Assembly: GCF_001518015.1 (NCBI RefSeq)
Contig: NZ_LPUY01000008.1
Coordinates: 62,001-126,000 of the forward strand
DNA: 64,000 bases
Source of the DNA: Tritonibacter horizontis
GTDB lineage: Bacteria > Pseudomonadota > Alphaproteobacteria > Rhodobacterales > Rhodobacteraceae
Direction of reading: 5' to 3'
Shown here: positions 45,917 through 54,802 of the stretch, piece after piece
Layout: each line of letters begins with the position of its first letter
How positions within the stretch are numbered: the first letter of the stretch is position 1
Notes under the pieces: generated by a model
What the model saw: the letters and a program-made list of their open reading frames with translations, nothing else
Told to the model about the DNA's origin: nothing
Database searches by the model: none
Program-made: the position numbers and the translations under genes

Positions 45917-46789
45917 ATGGCCATATGGAACCTCGGCTCGATCAATATCGATATGGTCTATGCTCTGCCGCACATGCCGGAACCGGGTGAAACCCTTGCC
46001 GCGACGTCCTTTGACCAAGGTCTGGGCGGCAAGGGCGCCAATATGTCCGTGGCCGCTGCGCGGGCTGGCGCGCATGCTTGTCACATCGGGGCCGTTGGCC
46101 CCCAGGGGACATGGACCGTGGATCGCTTGACCGAATATGGCGTTGATACCCGACATATTGCTCGGATCGAGGCGCCAACGGGACATGCCATCATTGCGGT
46201 CGACCCCGCCGGCGAAAACCAGATCATCCTGTTCCCCGGTGCCAACCGGGCATTGACAGAGGCGCAGGTCGGACAAGCCCTGTCGGCAGCCAATGCCGGC
46301 GACATATTGTTGCTGCAGAATGAGACAAATATGCAAGCGGAGGCCGCGCGGATCGGGCGACAGCTGGGGTTGCGTGTCGCCTATGCTGCGGCTCCCTTTG
46401 ACAGCGATGCGGTACAGGCGGTGCTCCCGGATCTTGACCTGTTGTTCCTGAACGAGATTGAAGCCGCGCAACTGGAACAGGCGACCGGAACCCTGCCACA
46501 GAACATGGGGGTCAAGGACGTTATTGTGACGCTCGGCGCGAAGGGAGCGCGTCACTACGACGGGCAAACCGGGGTGGTCACGGATGTGCCCGCGCTGAAA
46601 GTGGTGCCTGTCGACACGACCGGGGCAGGGGATACTTTTACGGGGTATGTTCTGGCCGCGCTCGATCGTGGTATGCCGATGGTACAGGCGATGGGGCTTG
46701 CCTCTCGCGCTGGCGCGCTGATGGTGACGCGCCATGGGGCAGCCGACGTCATTCCAGACCTGAAAGAGGTCCAGAACGCCAAATTCTGA
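45917..46789 (+). CDS. PfkB-family carbohydrate kinase (ribokinase-like)
   Basis: A 290-residue sugar kinase of the ribokinase family. LGSINIDMVYALPHMPEPGETL and GGKGANMSVAAARAGA form the N-terminal substrate signature, and DTTGAGDTFTGYVLAAL contains the catalytic Asp and anion hole. The pattern is closest to ribokinase, but no ribose transporter or regulator is adjacent, so the substrate is uncertain. It begins 14 bases after maeB and may be co-transcribed with it. Confidence 0.88.
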   Translation: MAIWNLGSINIDMVYALPHMPEPGETLAATSFDQGLGGKGANMSVAAARAGAHACHIGAVGPQGTWTVDRLTEYGVDTRHIARIEAPTGHAIIAVDPAGENQIILFPGANRALTEAQVGQALSAANAGDILLLQNETNMQAEAARIGRQLGLRVAYAAAPFDSDAVQAVLPDLDLLFLNEIEAAQLEQATGTLPQNMGVKDVIVTLGAKGARHYDGQTGVVTDVPALKVVPVDTTGAGDTFTGYVLAALDRGMPMVQAMGLASRAGALMVTRHGAADVIPDLKEVQNAKF

Positions 46790-46822
46790 TCGCGTATCCC
46801 TGGGGCGGTCCGTGCGCGATTG

Positions 46823-46841
46823 GCGAATGTTCCTCATTCGC
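46823..46841 (+). other. Hairpin after the PfkB kinase gene
   Basis: GCGAATG (46823-46829) and CATTCGC (46835-46841) form a perfect 7-bp stem with a 5-base loop, 33 bases past the stop. The T run is poor (CTTCCC), so it is a possible weak terminator. Confidence 0.4.
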
Positions 46842-46987
46842 TTCCCATCAGAATTTTCCCAGAGAGCGGTATTCCAATCGATACATAGCCGACGAACAAC
46901 AGGCAGCCATGACGCTAGTTTACTGCTTGGATCAGGCGGTTCTTTCTTCTAGCGTCGACGAAATTGGAATGAGCTGGGGACTAGAAA

Positions 46988-47701
46988 ATGCGGATTGCAA
47001 TGTGGTCGGGGCCGCGAAATCTTTCCACCGCTATGATGTATGCCTTTGGTGCACGCAGTGACTGCGCTGTCGTCGATGAACCTTTCTATGCGGCCTATCT
47101 GGCGCAGACCGGTCTATTGCATCCGATGCGGGACGAGATACTAGAGAGCCAATCCCAAGACCCCATTGAAGTCGAAAAGGCCTTGTTAGGGCCTATTCCT
47201 GGCGCAAAACCGCATTTCTATCAGAAACATATGACGCAACATATGATTGCTGGTGTGCCGCGGGAATGGATGCGCGATGTCACCAATGTATTCTTGATCC
47301 GCCATCCGGCGCGGGTGATTGCATCCTTTGCCGCGAAATATGCGGACATCAGCCTGGAGGACATCGGTTTCCAACAGCAATGGGCGTTGATCGAACAGCT
47401 CAGGGACTGGGGGTCCGATGTGACGGTTGTTGACAGTCATGACATACGACAAGATCCCGCGATGCGATTGGAGCAACTCTGCGAGGCGATCAGCCTGCCA
47501 TTCTCGCCAAAGATGCTCGGCTGGCCAAAAGGTGGTCATCGCGATGACGGGGTCTGGGCCGCGCATTGGTATGGAGCTGTATGGAATTCAACTGGTTTTG
47601 CCGGTCCCGAAGCCGAACTGCCCGAGGTGCCAGACGCCCTGAAACCCGTTCTTCAGGCGGCGATGGGCTATTATGAAGACATGCAGGCGATTAAGCTGTG
47701 A
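46988..47701 (+). CDS. Sulfotransferase-like P-loop protein
   Basis: A 237-residue protein with a sulfotransferase fold signature. The N-terminal WSGPRNLSTAMMYAFGARSD resembles the PAPS 5'-phosphosulfate loop, and FLIRHPARVIASFAAKY the 3'-phosphate-binding segment. DEPFYAAYL follows the first strand as in bacterial members often annotated as sulfotransferase or HAD-like. The acceptor is unknown. It has a GGGGA site before the ATG and stands alone between hairpin-bounded spacers. Confidence 0.78.
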   Translation: MRIAMWSGPRNLSTAMMYAFGARSDCAVVDEPFYAAYLAQTGLLHPMRDEILESQSQDPIEVEKALLGPIPGAKPHFYQKHMTQHMIAGVPREWMRDVTNVFLIRHPARVIASFAAKYADISLEDIGFQQQWALIEQLRDWGSDVTVVDSHDIRQDPAMRLEQLCEAISLPFSPKMLGWPKGGHRDDGVWAAHWYGAVWNSTGFAGPEAELPEVPDALKPVLQAAMGYYEDMQAIKL

Positions 47702-47719
47702 CGAAGCCGGTTCTGGCGG

Positions 47720-48001
47720 CTAGCCGATCAGCTTGCCAAGGCGAAGCGCCACACTCATGTCGCCCGAAACCTTGATCTTGCCCATCATAACCGCAGTCAT
47801 CGGGTTCAAGTCACCGCGAAGCAGTTTTTTGAGGTTGTCAGAGCTGAGGCGCAGCGTGCAATCCGTCGGTTGCGCTTGGGTGTCAACACGACCGTTATCC
47901 AGCACCACGACGCCATCTGCGCCGCAATCAAAGGTCATCGAGCCTTCAAAGCTCTTTCCGACGAGTCCTTTACGGATATCTGCAGCTATTGCTTCGAGCA
48001 C
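47720..48001 (-). CDS. SCP2 sterol/lipid-binding domain protein
   Basis: A 93-residue single-domain protein of the SCP2 fold, which binds lipids in a hydrophobic tunnel. GKSFEGSMTFDCGADGVVVLDNG and LLRGDLNPMTAVMMGKIKVSGDMSVALRLGKLI (in two halves) are the family pattern. The start is a GTG at 48001 with a strong GGGAGG site; a stop lies in frame not far upstream, so no ATG is available. The partner lipid is unknown; similar proteins in Rhodobacterales are stand-alone. Confidence 0.87.
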   Translation of the reverse strand: MLEAIAADIRKGLVGKSFEGSMTFDCGADGVVVLDNGRVDTQAQPTDCTLRLSSDNLKKLLRGDLNPMTAVMMGKIKVSGDMSVALRLGKLIG

Positions 48002-48098
48002 TTTTGCCTCCCACGGCGCGTTAAACCAGCCATAGGCGGCATTGGCGCGTCAGAGCAAGCGTGACCGAAGGGAAGCTATCCCCGATCAGGCATGAGGA

Positions 48099-48491
48099 TC
48101 AGTCTGAAAGGTTCTGAGTCCAGTCCCGCACGTCGTTGCCACCGGTATCGACCTTGAGAAAGCCACCTGTCTTGAACCCTCTCGCGGTGCAATCGGTATC
48201 GCCGATGATTTTGAACTCATCGTCGGTGTAGCAAAAGGTGTATTCGCCGGTCCAGGACCCCGAAGTGCTCTTTGCCAGAATGTAGTAGAACCTGTTTGTA
48301 AGGTCGCCAACAATTTGTGTGCTGCAGTGCTCCGGTTCGATGGTCCACCATCCCTCGGAGACCCATTGTTCGCCTTCCTTGTACCCGATCGCCGCGAAAG
48401 CTTGAGTGTCGGTTTCATTACAAATTCGAAAGTCAGCAAGCAAGGGTGTGCCCAGACAAACCAACAAACCCGTCAGGAAATATAGCTTCAT
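48099..48491 (-). CDS. DUF1036 secreted protein
   Basis: A 130-residue exported protein of the DUF1036 family. Residues 1-19 (MKLYFLTGLLVCLGTPLLA) are a signal peptide. The mature part keeps the paired cysteines (FRICNET, EHCSTQI, FCYTDDEF, GDTDCTARGF), which suggest two disulfides, and the aromatic GWWTIEP. Function is unknown. Its GGAGG ribosome site is part of a potential hairpin (see separate entry). Confidence 0.87.
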   Translation of the reverse strand: MKLYFLTGLLVCLGTPLLADFRICNETDTQAFAAIGYKEGEQWVSEGWWTIEPEHCSTQIVGDLTNRFYYILAKSTSGSWTGEYTFCYTDDEFKIIGDTDCTARGFKTGGFLKVDTGGNDVRDWTQNLSD

Positions 48492-48497
48492 CGCGTC

Positions 48498-48526
48498 CTC
48501 CGGACTTCGGTGTTTCTACGCCGGAG
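48498..48526 (-). promoter_or_regulatory. Hairpin covering the DUF1036 ribosome site
   Basis: In the minus-strand mRNA CTCCGG (48521-48526) can pair with CCGGAG (48498-48503), which contains most of the GGAGG site placed 6 bases before the ATG at 48491. The 17-base loop makes this a modest but potentially regulatory structure. Confidence 0.35.
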
Positions 48527-48601
48527 TTTAGCGATTTTTCACGCCGGGGCGACATGTGATTTCCGCGCAAATGTCTCCATTCGCAGGATCGTGCCCAGGG
48601 G

Positions 48602-49057
48602 CTAGGACGGTGCGATTTCCTCAGCCGTATGCGGACACACCTTGCCATCAAAAAATTGCACAAGCACATCCCGGCATTCTGAAGGAGCATTGGGGGCAGC
48701 GGCAAACAGCGTCATCGACGAACGGAGTTTCTTGGCGTCGACCTTTCCCAGAATCGTGTCTGGTTTTATGCTCTTACGCGCCAGAAGAAGGCGGCAAACC
48801 GTGATCAACCGTTCCCGCAGCACGTCATGTTTAAGAAACAGCTCCGCTTCGCGCAGATCTTCGATGCCGTAAAGCTGCGCCATTGGCGATGACCCCAGGC
48901 TCGCCAATTGGGGGAAAACAAACCACATCCAGTGGCTTGTTTTCTTGCCCGCAGTCAATTCTGCGATCACCTCTGACCAGACAGCGTCTTGAGCCTCGAC
49001 AAACATGTCGAGTTCTTCGTCCAGGTCCTCTTCAAACGGGTCGTCGTCGTAGGTCAA
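48602..49057 (-). CDS. DUF1810 family protein
   Basis: A 151-residue protein with the DUF1810 core [25 protein letters not shown] and [11 protein letters not shown]. Members are small cytosolic proteins; some have been linked to calpastatin-like annotations without proof of function. The likely start is the TTG at 49057, which overlaps the argG stop (TTGA) and gives an acidic N-terminus; an ATG 17 codons later would leave only FVEAQD before the core. Coupling to argG is suggested by the overlap. Confidence 0.82.
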   Translation of the reverse strand: MTYDDDPFEEDLDEELDMFVEAQDAVWSEVIAELTAGKKTSHWMWFVFPQLASLGSSPMAQLYGIEDLREAELFLKHDVLRERLITVCRLLLARKSIKPDTILGKVDAKKLRSSMTLFAAAPNAPSECRDVLVQFFDGKVCPHTAEEIAPS

Positions 49058-50280
49058 GACTTCACTCGTTTGTTGCGGACGGCCAGAAGTTTCAGGCGCA
49101 GCGCATTCAGCTGAATGAAACCTGCCGCATCTTTCTGGTCATACGCGCCGGCGTCTTCTTCGAAGGTGACATGCGCCTCGGAATAGAGCGAGTGATCAGA
49201 CCAGCGCCCAACGGTTTTCGCTGAACCTTTGTAGAGTTTCAGACGAACGGTACCCGTGACATGCTTCTGGCTCTCGTCGATCAGGGCCTGCAGCATCTCG
49301 CGTTCCGGGCTGAACCAGAAGCCATTGTAGATCAGTTCCGCATAGCGCGGCATGATCGAATCCTTCAGGTGGCCTGCGCCACTGTCGAGCGTAATCTGTT
49401 CGATGCCACGGTGCGCTTCCAGCAGGATGTCGCCGCCGGGGGTTTCGTAGATGCCGCGGGATTTCATGCCGACGAACCGGTTCTCGACAAAATCGAGACG
49501 GCCGATGCCATGCTTGCGGCCATATTCGTTGAGCTGAGTCAGGATTGTTGCCGGGCTCAGCGCCTCGCCGTTGATGGCCACTGCGTCACCCTTCTCAAAG
49601 GTGATTTCGATGAACTCCGGCGTGTCGGGCGCATCTTCGGGGTTCACGGTGCGCTGGTAGACATAGTCGGGGGCCATTTCGGCGGGATCTTCCAGCACTT
49701 TACCCTCGGAGGAGGTGTGCAACAGGTTCGCATCGACCGAAAACGGCGCTTCGCCGCGTTTGTCTTTGGCAATCGGGATCTGGTTGGCTTCTGCGAATTC
49801 CAGCAACTTGGTGCGCGACGACAAATCCCATTCACGCCAGGGCGCAATCACTTTGATTTCAGGGCTCAGCGCATAGGCTGACAGTTCAAACCGTACCTGG
49901 TCGTTACCCTTGCCTGTCGCGCCATGGGACACGGCATCGGCACCGGTTTCCTCGGCAATCTCGATCAGGCGTTTGGAAATCAGCGGGCGCGCGATGGAGG
50001 TGCCCAGCAGATAGAGCCCCTCATAGACGGCATTGGCGCGGAACATCGGGAACACGAAATCACGAACAAACTCTTCGCGGATGTCCTCGATATAGATGTT
50101 TTCCGGCTTGATGCCCAAAAGCTCCGCTTTTTGTCGCGCAGGCTCCAGCTCCTCGCCCTGACCGAGATCGGCGGTGAAGGTGATCACCTCGCAGCCGTAT
50201 TCGGTCTGCAGCCATTTCAGGATGATCGAAGTATCAAGGCCACCGGAGTAGGCCAACACAACTTTCTTGGGCGCGGACAT
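49054..50280 (-). CDS. argG: Argininosuccinate synthase
   Basis: Condenses citrulline and aspartate with ATP to argininosuccinate in arginine synthesis. The 408-residue protein begins with the PP-loop [15 protein letters not shown] and has [14 protein letters not shown] and [22 protein letters not shown] (two blocks). Length is standard. No other arginine gene is adjacent. The leader contains a TTGCAC-GAAG-GTGCAA stem (50323-50338). Confidence 0.97.
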   Translation of the reverse strand: MSAPKKVVLAYSGGLDTSIILKWLQTEYGCEVITFTADLGQGEELEPARQKAELLGIKPENIYIEDIREEFVRDFVFPMFRANAVYEGLYLLGTSIARPLISKRLIEIAEETGADAVSHGATGKGNDQVRFELSAYALSPEIKVIAPWREWDLSSRTKLLEFAEANQIPIAKDKRGEAPFSVDANLLHTSSEGKVLEDPAEMAPDYVYQRTVNPEDAPDTPEFIEITFEKGDAVAINGEALSPATILTQLNEYGRKHGIGRLDFVENRFVGMKSRGIYETPGGDILLEAHRGIEQITLDSGAGHLKDSIMPRYAELIYNGFWFSPEREMLQALIDESQKHVTGTVRLKLYKGSAKTVGRWSDHSLYSEAHVTFEEDAGAYDQKDAAGFIQLNALRLKLLAVRNKRVKS

Positions 50281-50322
50281 GGATTTTCCTCTTGGTCAGA
50301 ACGACAAGCGCCGTAGCGCCTT

Positions 50323-50338
50323 TTGCACGAAGGTGCAA
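50323..50338. promoter_or_regulatory. Hairpin or dyad upstream of argG
   Basis: TTGCACGAAGGTGCAA, 6-bp perfect arms with a 4-base loop, lies 43 bases before the argG start and 80 before the divergent membrane-protein gene. It may be a leader hairpin or an operator dyad. Confidence 0.3.
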
Positions 50339-50417
50339 GGTTTTCTGGTTTTGTGCAGAGAATGCGTCCGATATGAAGGGAGGACAACACAGAAGCGCAT
50401 TTTTTAGGAGTATTTCC

Positions 50418-51179
50418 ATGACCAGTTGGTCGCTGTTCAAACATGCTATAAAGATGCTTGTTCGAAACTGGAAAGACGTGCTGCGTATTTTTCTCGTGCC
50501 GACTTTGATCTCGGTTGGCATCGTTGGCTTCGCTGCACAGCGCACCGGCGTTTTCACGATGGTCATGGAGGCCCCCATTCCCAACACGACGGAGCCAGCC
50601 GGGTTTCTGGGTACTATTCTGGTCTCGGCGATCATCGTTTTTCTTGTTTTTATCTGGTCGGTCGTGGCTTGGCACCGCTATGTATTGAACGAGGAACCCG
50701 TGGTTGGGTTCATTCCGCCCCTGCGGATGAAACGTATCGGGGCCTATGTGCTTCAGGTGATCCTGATCAGTCTTCTTGTGGTATTGAGCATGATCCCCGT
50801 TATGATCGTCCTCGTGGCTCTGATGGCGGTGATGGGGTCAGCTTTCAGGACGTTCTCTTTTATTTTTGAGCCGGGGCTTACGCTGTTCCCCGCGTGGGTT
50901 TTCCTGCGACTGTCAGTGTCTTTGCCTCACGTTGCCACGGGAAAACCGAGTATGTCCCTGTTGCAAGGCTGGAAAGCCACATCCGGCGCCTTTGGTCCGG
51001 TGATCGGATTGGCCTTGATCACAGTTGTGATGCAATTTGTGGCAGAAAGCGTAGCGTTTCTGCTGGCCGGTCCCCTTGCGGTGATCTGGACGCTGGGCGC
51101 GGGTTTGATACTCGGCCTGATTCAGGTCAGCATCCTGACGACCCTCTACGGATACTACGTCGAGAAACGCCCGATCTGA
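50418..51179 (+). CDS. Polytopic membrane protein of unknown function
   Basis: A 253-residue inner-membrane protein with six or seven hydrophobic segments (first near 20-38, last near 205-245). A short basic N-terminus (SLFKHAIKMLVRNWKDVLRI) precedes the first segment, as in the YIP1/glycerophosphoryl-diester permease-like families of Rhodobacterales, but I do not recognise a defined family. The ATG at 50418 has TAGGAG 8 bases upstream; the open frame further up is not used. It lies between argG and ilvA. Confidence 0.8.
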   Translation: MTSWSLFKHAIKMLVRNWKDVLRIFLVPTLISVGIVGFAAQRTGVFTMVMEAPIPNTTEPAGFLGTILVSAIIVFLVFIWSVVAWHRYVLNEEPVVGFIPPLRMKRIGAYVLQVILISLLVVLSMIPVMIVLVALMAVMGSAFRTFSFIFEPGLTLFPAWVFLRLSVSLPHVATGKPSMSLLQGWKATSGAFGPVIGLALITVVMQFVAESVAFLLAGPLAVIWTLGAGLILGLIQVSILTTLYGYYVEKRPI

Positions 51180-51256
51180 TCATGTCTGTCGGGTATTCAA
51201 CAGAATGCATTGGTGCGCCCTCTTGCCTTGGGCGCAGCTTTGCGCCACCAAAACTT

Positions 51257-52483
51257 ATGACCAATTTCCGAACCCAGGCCCAGGCGGCCGAGGTGGCGAT
51301 GCGCGATGTCTTCCCGCCCACGCCGCTGCAACGCAATGAACTTTTGTCTCACCGTTTTGGTGCGGACATTTACCTCAAGCGCGAGGATCTCAGCCCGGTT
51401 CGGTCCTACAAGATCCGGGGCGCACTGAATGCGATGCGCAAGCAGGCGGACAAAAACCTGTTTGTTTGCGCATCTGCGGGCAATCACGCTCAGGGCATGG
51501 CCTATATGTGCCGGCATCTGGGGAAGTCGGGCGTGATCTTCATGCCCGTTACGACTCCACAGCAAAAGATCCAGAAAACGCGGATGTTTGGCGGTGACAA
51601 TATCGAAATTCATCTGGTCGGTGACTACTTTGATGTCACGCTGGCTGCTGCTCAGGCCTGGAGCGAAAAAGAGGGCGGATATTTCCTGTCCCCCTTTGAC
51701 GATGTCGATGTGATAGAAGGTCAGGCCTCTATCGCGGTCGAAATCGAGACCCAGCTGGGGGCTGCGCCGGACCATATTGTCCTGCCGGTTGGCGGCGGCG
51801 GCATGTCGTCGGGCGTGGCACAATATTTTGGTGACGATGTGCATGCCTTGTTTGTCGAGCCAAGCGGCGGCGCCTGTTTGCGTGCGGCGCTGGAGGCCGG
51901 ACACCCGGTCGCACTCAGTAAAGTCGATACCTTTGTCGATGGCGCCGCGGTGGGGCGGCTTGGCGCGCGCCCGTTTGATCTGTTGCGACATGTGCCCTTA
52001 CCTGACGTTCTGACGATTGCCGAAGATCGGATTTGCACGACCATTCTCGAAATGCTCAACGTCGAAGGGATTGTGCTTGAACCTGCTGGCGCTCTGGCGA
52101 TCGAGGCGCTGGGCGACCTCAGAACCTGGATCAAGGGAAAGTCCGTGGTCTGTGTGACGTCTGGCGGAAATTTTGACTTCGAGCGTTTGCCAGAGGTCAA
52201 GGAGCGGGCACAGCGCTATTCCGGCGTCAAAAAGTATTTCTTGCTACGTTTGCCCCAACGTCCGGGCGCGTTGAAGGAATTTTTGAATTTCCTCGGGCCG
52301 GAAGACGACATTGCCAGGTTTGAATATATGAAGAAATCGGCCCGCAATTTTGGCTCTGTTCTGATCGGTATCGAGACCAAGCGATCAGAAAATTTCCTGC
52401 CGCTTCTCGCCCAACTTGACGCCGCCGGGTTCACCTATACCGACATCACCAATGATGAAACGCTGGCGCAGTTCGTCATCTGA
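51257..52483 (+). CDS. ilvA: Threonine ammonia-lyase (threonine dehydratase)
   Basis: PLP enzyme that deaminates threonine to 2-oxobutanoate, the first committed step to isoleucine. The 408-residue protein has the PLP lysine Lys52 in PVRSYKIRGA, CASAGNHAQGMAY, the phosphate-binding GGGGMSSG, and a single C-terminal ACT-like regulatory domain (RPGALKEFLNFLG to the end), as in the Bacillus-type short enzyme. The frame is open far upstream; I chose the ATG at 51257 because it gives the family N-terminus (MTNFRTQAQAAEVAMRDVFP), though its ribosome site is weak. An ATG at 51182 is the alternative. Confidence 0.92.
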   Translation: MTNFRTQAQAAEVAMRDVFPPTPLQRNELLSHRFGADIYLKREDLSPVRSYKIRGALNAMRKQADKNLFVCASAGNHAQGMAYMCRHLGKSGVIFMPVTTPQQKIQKTRMFGGDNIEIHLVGDYFDVTLAAAQAWSEKEGGYFLSPFDDVDVIEGQASIAVEIETQLGAAPDHIVLPVGGGGMSSGVAQYFGDDVHALFVEPSGGACLRAALEAGHPVALSKVDTFVDGAAVGRLGARPFDLLRHVPLPDVLTIAEDRICTTILEMLNVEGIVLEPAGALAIEALGDLRTWIKGKSVVCVTSGGNFDFERLPEVKERAQRYSGVKKYFLLRLPQRPGALKEFLNFLGPEDDIARFEYMKKSARNFGSVLIGIETKRSENFLPLLAQLDAAGFTYTDITNDETLAQFVI

Positions 52484-52498
52484 AGGTGGGTTCTTCTA

Positions 52499-52822
52499 TC
52501 AGGCGTGGGTTGCAACGTCTGCCAGAAATGTCGCTTTGGATTGGTGATAACAAGAAATCACCCCTGCAAGATCGACATCTGCCGCAGCCCCGTTTGCGGA
52601 CATACGTTCTCCCTCCAAGCATTGATTGGAGAAATTCTGAAACCCGAGGTTGAGCGCGCTGCCTTTGAGGAAATGCAAATCTTGCTCAAGTTGGGACCGG
52701 TCTCCGGTCGCCAGCTTCTCAATCACTTCTTCGACCTCTTCAAGGAAGAGCTCGATCACTTCTTCAAAGCCGTCTTCGCCAACTTCGTCTTTTAGTTCTC
52801 TTACACGCGGCCAGTCTATCAT
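52499..52822 (-). CDS. Hpt-domain phosphotransfer protein
   Basis: A 107-residue histidine phosphotransfer module. The phospho-acceptor is His50 in DLHFLKGSALNLGF, and the acidic helix EEVIELFLEEVEEVIEKL precedes it. Starting at the ATG at 52822 gives the family start MIDWPRVRELKDEVG, with GGAAG upstream. The open frame continues to 53014, but that part is AT-rich and looks like spacer. It is divergent from a receiver-PP2C phosphatase, so it may pass phosphate to that protein's receiver; the kinase is not in the window. Confidence 0.85.
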   Translation of the reverse strand: MIDWPRVRELKDEVGEDGFEEVIELFLEEVEEVIEKLATGDRSQLEQDLHFLKGSALNLGFQNFSNQCLEGERMSANGAAADVDLAGVISCYHQSKATFLADVATHA

Positions 52823-52995
52823 TGCCTTCTTCCAAGATTCTCGAGAAGTCCTAGCTAAGTCTATGTCAAAGCCAGTAAAAGCATAGTAAACAGAAAAAAC
52901 TAATCTAAAATCGTATTCTTCATCAGCTATTAAGTCGAACAAGTGTTTTCTAAGACAGTCACGAGGGGACACGCCGCGTTTATGAGGGATTGTCG

Positions 52996-54267
52996 GTGCT
53001 GCCAGAGCATTCAATTAATGGCGAAGATTTGCCTGTAAGCGGGTCCATCCGGCGTGTGCTGGTCGTGGATGACAGCCGCCTGCAGCGCCGTATCCTCGTC
53101 GCCTCACTCAAAAAGTGGGGGTTCGAAGTTGTCGAAGCCGAAGGCGGCGAAGAGGCAATGGAGATCTGTCGGGCAGATCCGCCTGATTTGATTCTCAGTG
53201 ACTGGATGATGCCGGGCATGAACGGCATTGAATTCTGCCGTATGTTTCGCGCCGAATCCAACGAGGCCTACAGCTATTTCATTCTCCTGACGTCCAAGAG
53301 TGAGAAGAATGAAGTGGCTGAAGGCCTGGACGCCGGTGCCGATGATTTTCTGACCAAACCCGTCAGTTCCGATGAATTGCGCGCCCGCATCTCTGCCGGC
53401 GAGCGAATTTTGCGAATGCAGCGGGAATTGTTCGAAAAGAACCGCATCGTGTCCGAGACGCTTGGCGAGCTGCAAACCGTCTATGATGCGATTGACAAGG
53501 ATCTGATTCAGGCGCGGAAAATTCAGGAATCCCTCGTGCCCGAGCTGACTCGGTCGTTTGGGGCCTCCGAGGTGAACCTGCTGCTGAAGCCTTGCGGCCA
53601 TATTGGCGGCGATCTGGTTGGAATGTTCTCTCCGGGGATCAACCGGATGGGTTTTTATTCCATCGACGTCTCCGGCCACGGTATCACCTCTGCCATGATG
53701 ACCGCGCGTTTGGGCGGCTACCTCTCCTCGACCTATTTCGATCAGAACGTAGGGATGGAGAAGAAATTCAACCGCTTCTATGCGTTGCGTCCCCCGGAAG
53801 AGGTTGCAAGCGTGCTGAACGCCCGCTTGATCGCCGATACTGGCATCGAAGAATACTTCACCATGGCCTATTGCATCGCGGATCTTCGCACGGGTGTGAT
53901 CAAAATGGTCCAGGCCGGCCACCCTCACCCGCTTTTGTTACGTGCCGATGGATCTATGGAGTTCATCGGGAAAGGCGGCGTTCCAGTCGGGTTGGTTCCT
54001 GATATCACCTACGATCAGGAAGAGTTCGTCATGGAGAAAGGCGATCGCTTGCTCCTCTATTCAGACGGGTTTACCGAAGCCCATCTGAAGGACGGCTCCA
54101 TGCTAGACACCGATGGCTTTGTTGAGCTGATAAAGCGTTGCAACGCGCGCCAGAACGGCAAGGATTTCCTTGATGAGCTTTACCTGAAGCTCACCGAGGT
54201 CATGGGGGATGACAAGGGCCTAGAGGACGATATCTCGGCCACGCTGTTTGAATTTCAGGGGCCTTGA
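52996..54267 (+). CDS. Response regulator with PP2C-type (SpoIIE/RsbU) phosphatase output
   Basis: A 423-residue protein with an N-terminal receiver (Asp24-25, phospho-acceptor Asp69, Thr99, Lys121), a helical linker (about 135-180) and a C-terminal SpoIIE/RsbU-type serine phosphatase. The metal-binding aspartates are all present: HIGGDLVGMF, IDVSGHG, YSDGFTE and LEDDISATLFEF. Such proteins dephosphorylate anti-anti-sigma factors in partner switching, and here control is likely by phosphorylation from the divergent Hpt. The GTG at 52996 is preferred (GAGGGA 8 bases upstream) over a TTG at 52990. No RsbV/RsbW genes are nearby. Confidence 0.92.
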   Translation: MLPEHSINGEDLPVSGSIRRVLVVDDSRLQRRILVASLKKWGFEVVEAEGGEEAMEICRADPPDLILSDWMMPGMNGIEFCRMFRAESNEAYSYFILLTSKSEKNEVAEGLDAGADDFLTKPVSSDELRARISAGERILRMQRELFEKNRIVSETLGELQTVYDAIDKDLIQARKIQESLVPELTRSFGASEVNLLLKPCGHIGGDLVGMFSPGINRMGFYSIDVSGHGITSAMMTARLGGYLSSTYFDQNVGMEKKFNRFYALRPPEEVASVLNARLIADTGIEEYFTMAYCIADLRTGVIKMVQAGHPHPLLLRADGSMEFIGKGGVPVGLVPDITYDQEEFVMEKGDRLLLYSDGFTEAHLKDGSMLDTDGFVELIKRCNARQNGKDFLDELYLKLTEVMGDDKGLEDDISATLFEFQGP

Positions 54268-54282
54268 TCGCGCCTTAAACCG

Positions 54283-54726
54283 TCAGATCGTTCCGATCAG
54301 GAGCCGCGCGAAATGCTGATCGCCGCTGTTGCCAAGCACATCTACGGCGTCACTGGCGGACAACCAGAGCGCGCGATGGGCTGGCTCCGTTGGGTCACTT
54401 AGGCAGAGCACGGGCCGGGCCACATAGATGTGGCAAATTTTTTCGGCCCAGAGATCGTACTCGGGCATAAAAACGAACCTCCGAAAGGTTCCAACCTTTC
54501 GAGGTTGGCCAATCTTCCATCCCGTCTCTTCAAATACTTCACGGTGCAATGCTTGAACGGGCGATTCCCCGGCGTCCAAACCGCCGCCGGGCAATTGGAT
54601 GTCGGGGGCTGGATCGGACTGACAGGTCAGCAACAGCTTCCCGTTTCGGGGTAACAGCGCATAGGCGCCGACACGTACCCGGTAATTACGATGATGTTGT
54701 GGCGGCTCTCCGAAACGTCTGATCAC
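54283..54726 (-). CDS. NUDIX hydrolase
   Basis: A 147-residue NUDIX protein. The NUDIX box runs from GGGLDAGESPVQALHREVFEETGW, in which the metal-binding REVFEETG glutamates are kept. The substrate is unknown; close relatives are often listed as ADP-ribose or oxidised nucleotide hydrolases. The GTG at 54726 gives the family start (IRRFGEPP) and has AAGGGG 6 bases upstream; a TTG at 54753 is less likely. It converges on the receiver-phosphatase gene and is divergent from hslO. Confidence 0.85.
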   Translation of the reverse strand: MIRRFGEPPQHHRNYRVRVGAYALLPRNGKLLLTCQSDPAPDIQLPGGGLDAGESPVQALHREVFEETGWKIGQPRKVGTFRRFVFMPEYDLWAEKICHIYVARPVLCLSDPTEPAHRALWLSASDAVDVLGNSGDQHFARLLIGTI

Positions 54727-54802
54727 GGGCAGCCCCTTTCCTCTCAGACCCAAAATCCTATATAGCGTCGGTATGCCAATAGCCGGCCTCTAAGGAAACC
54801 CC

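Noticed and set aside
52823-53014. 64-codon N-terminal extension of the Hpt protein
   Set aside because: AT-rich, unlike the gene body, without a ribosome site at the upstream start; it is the divergent promoter region.
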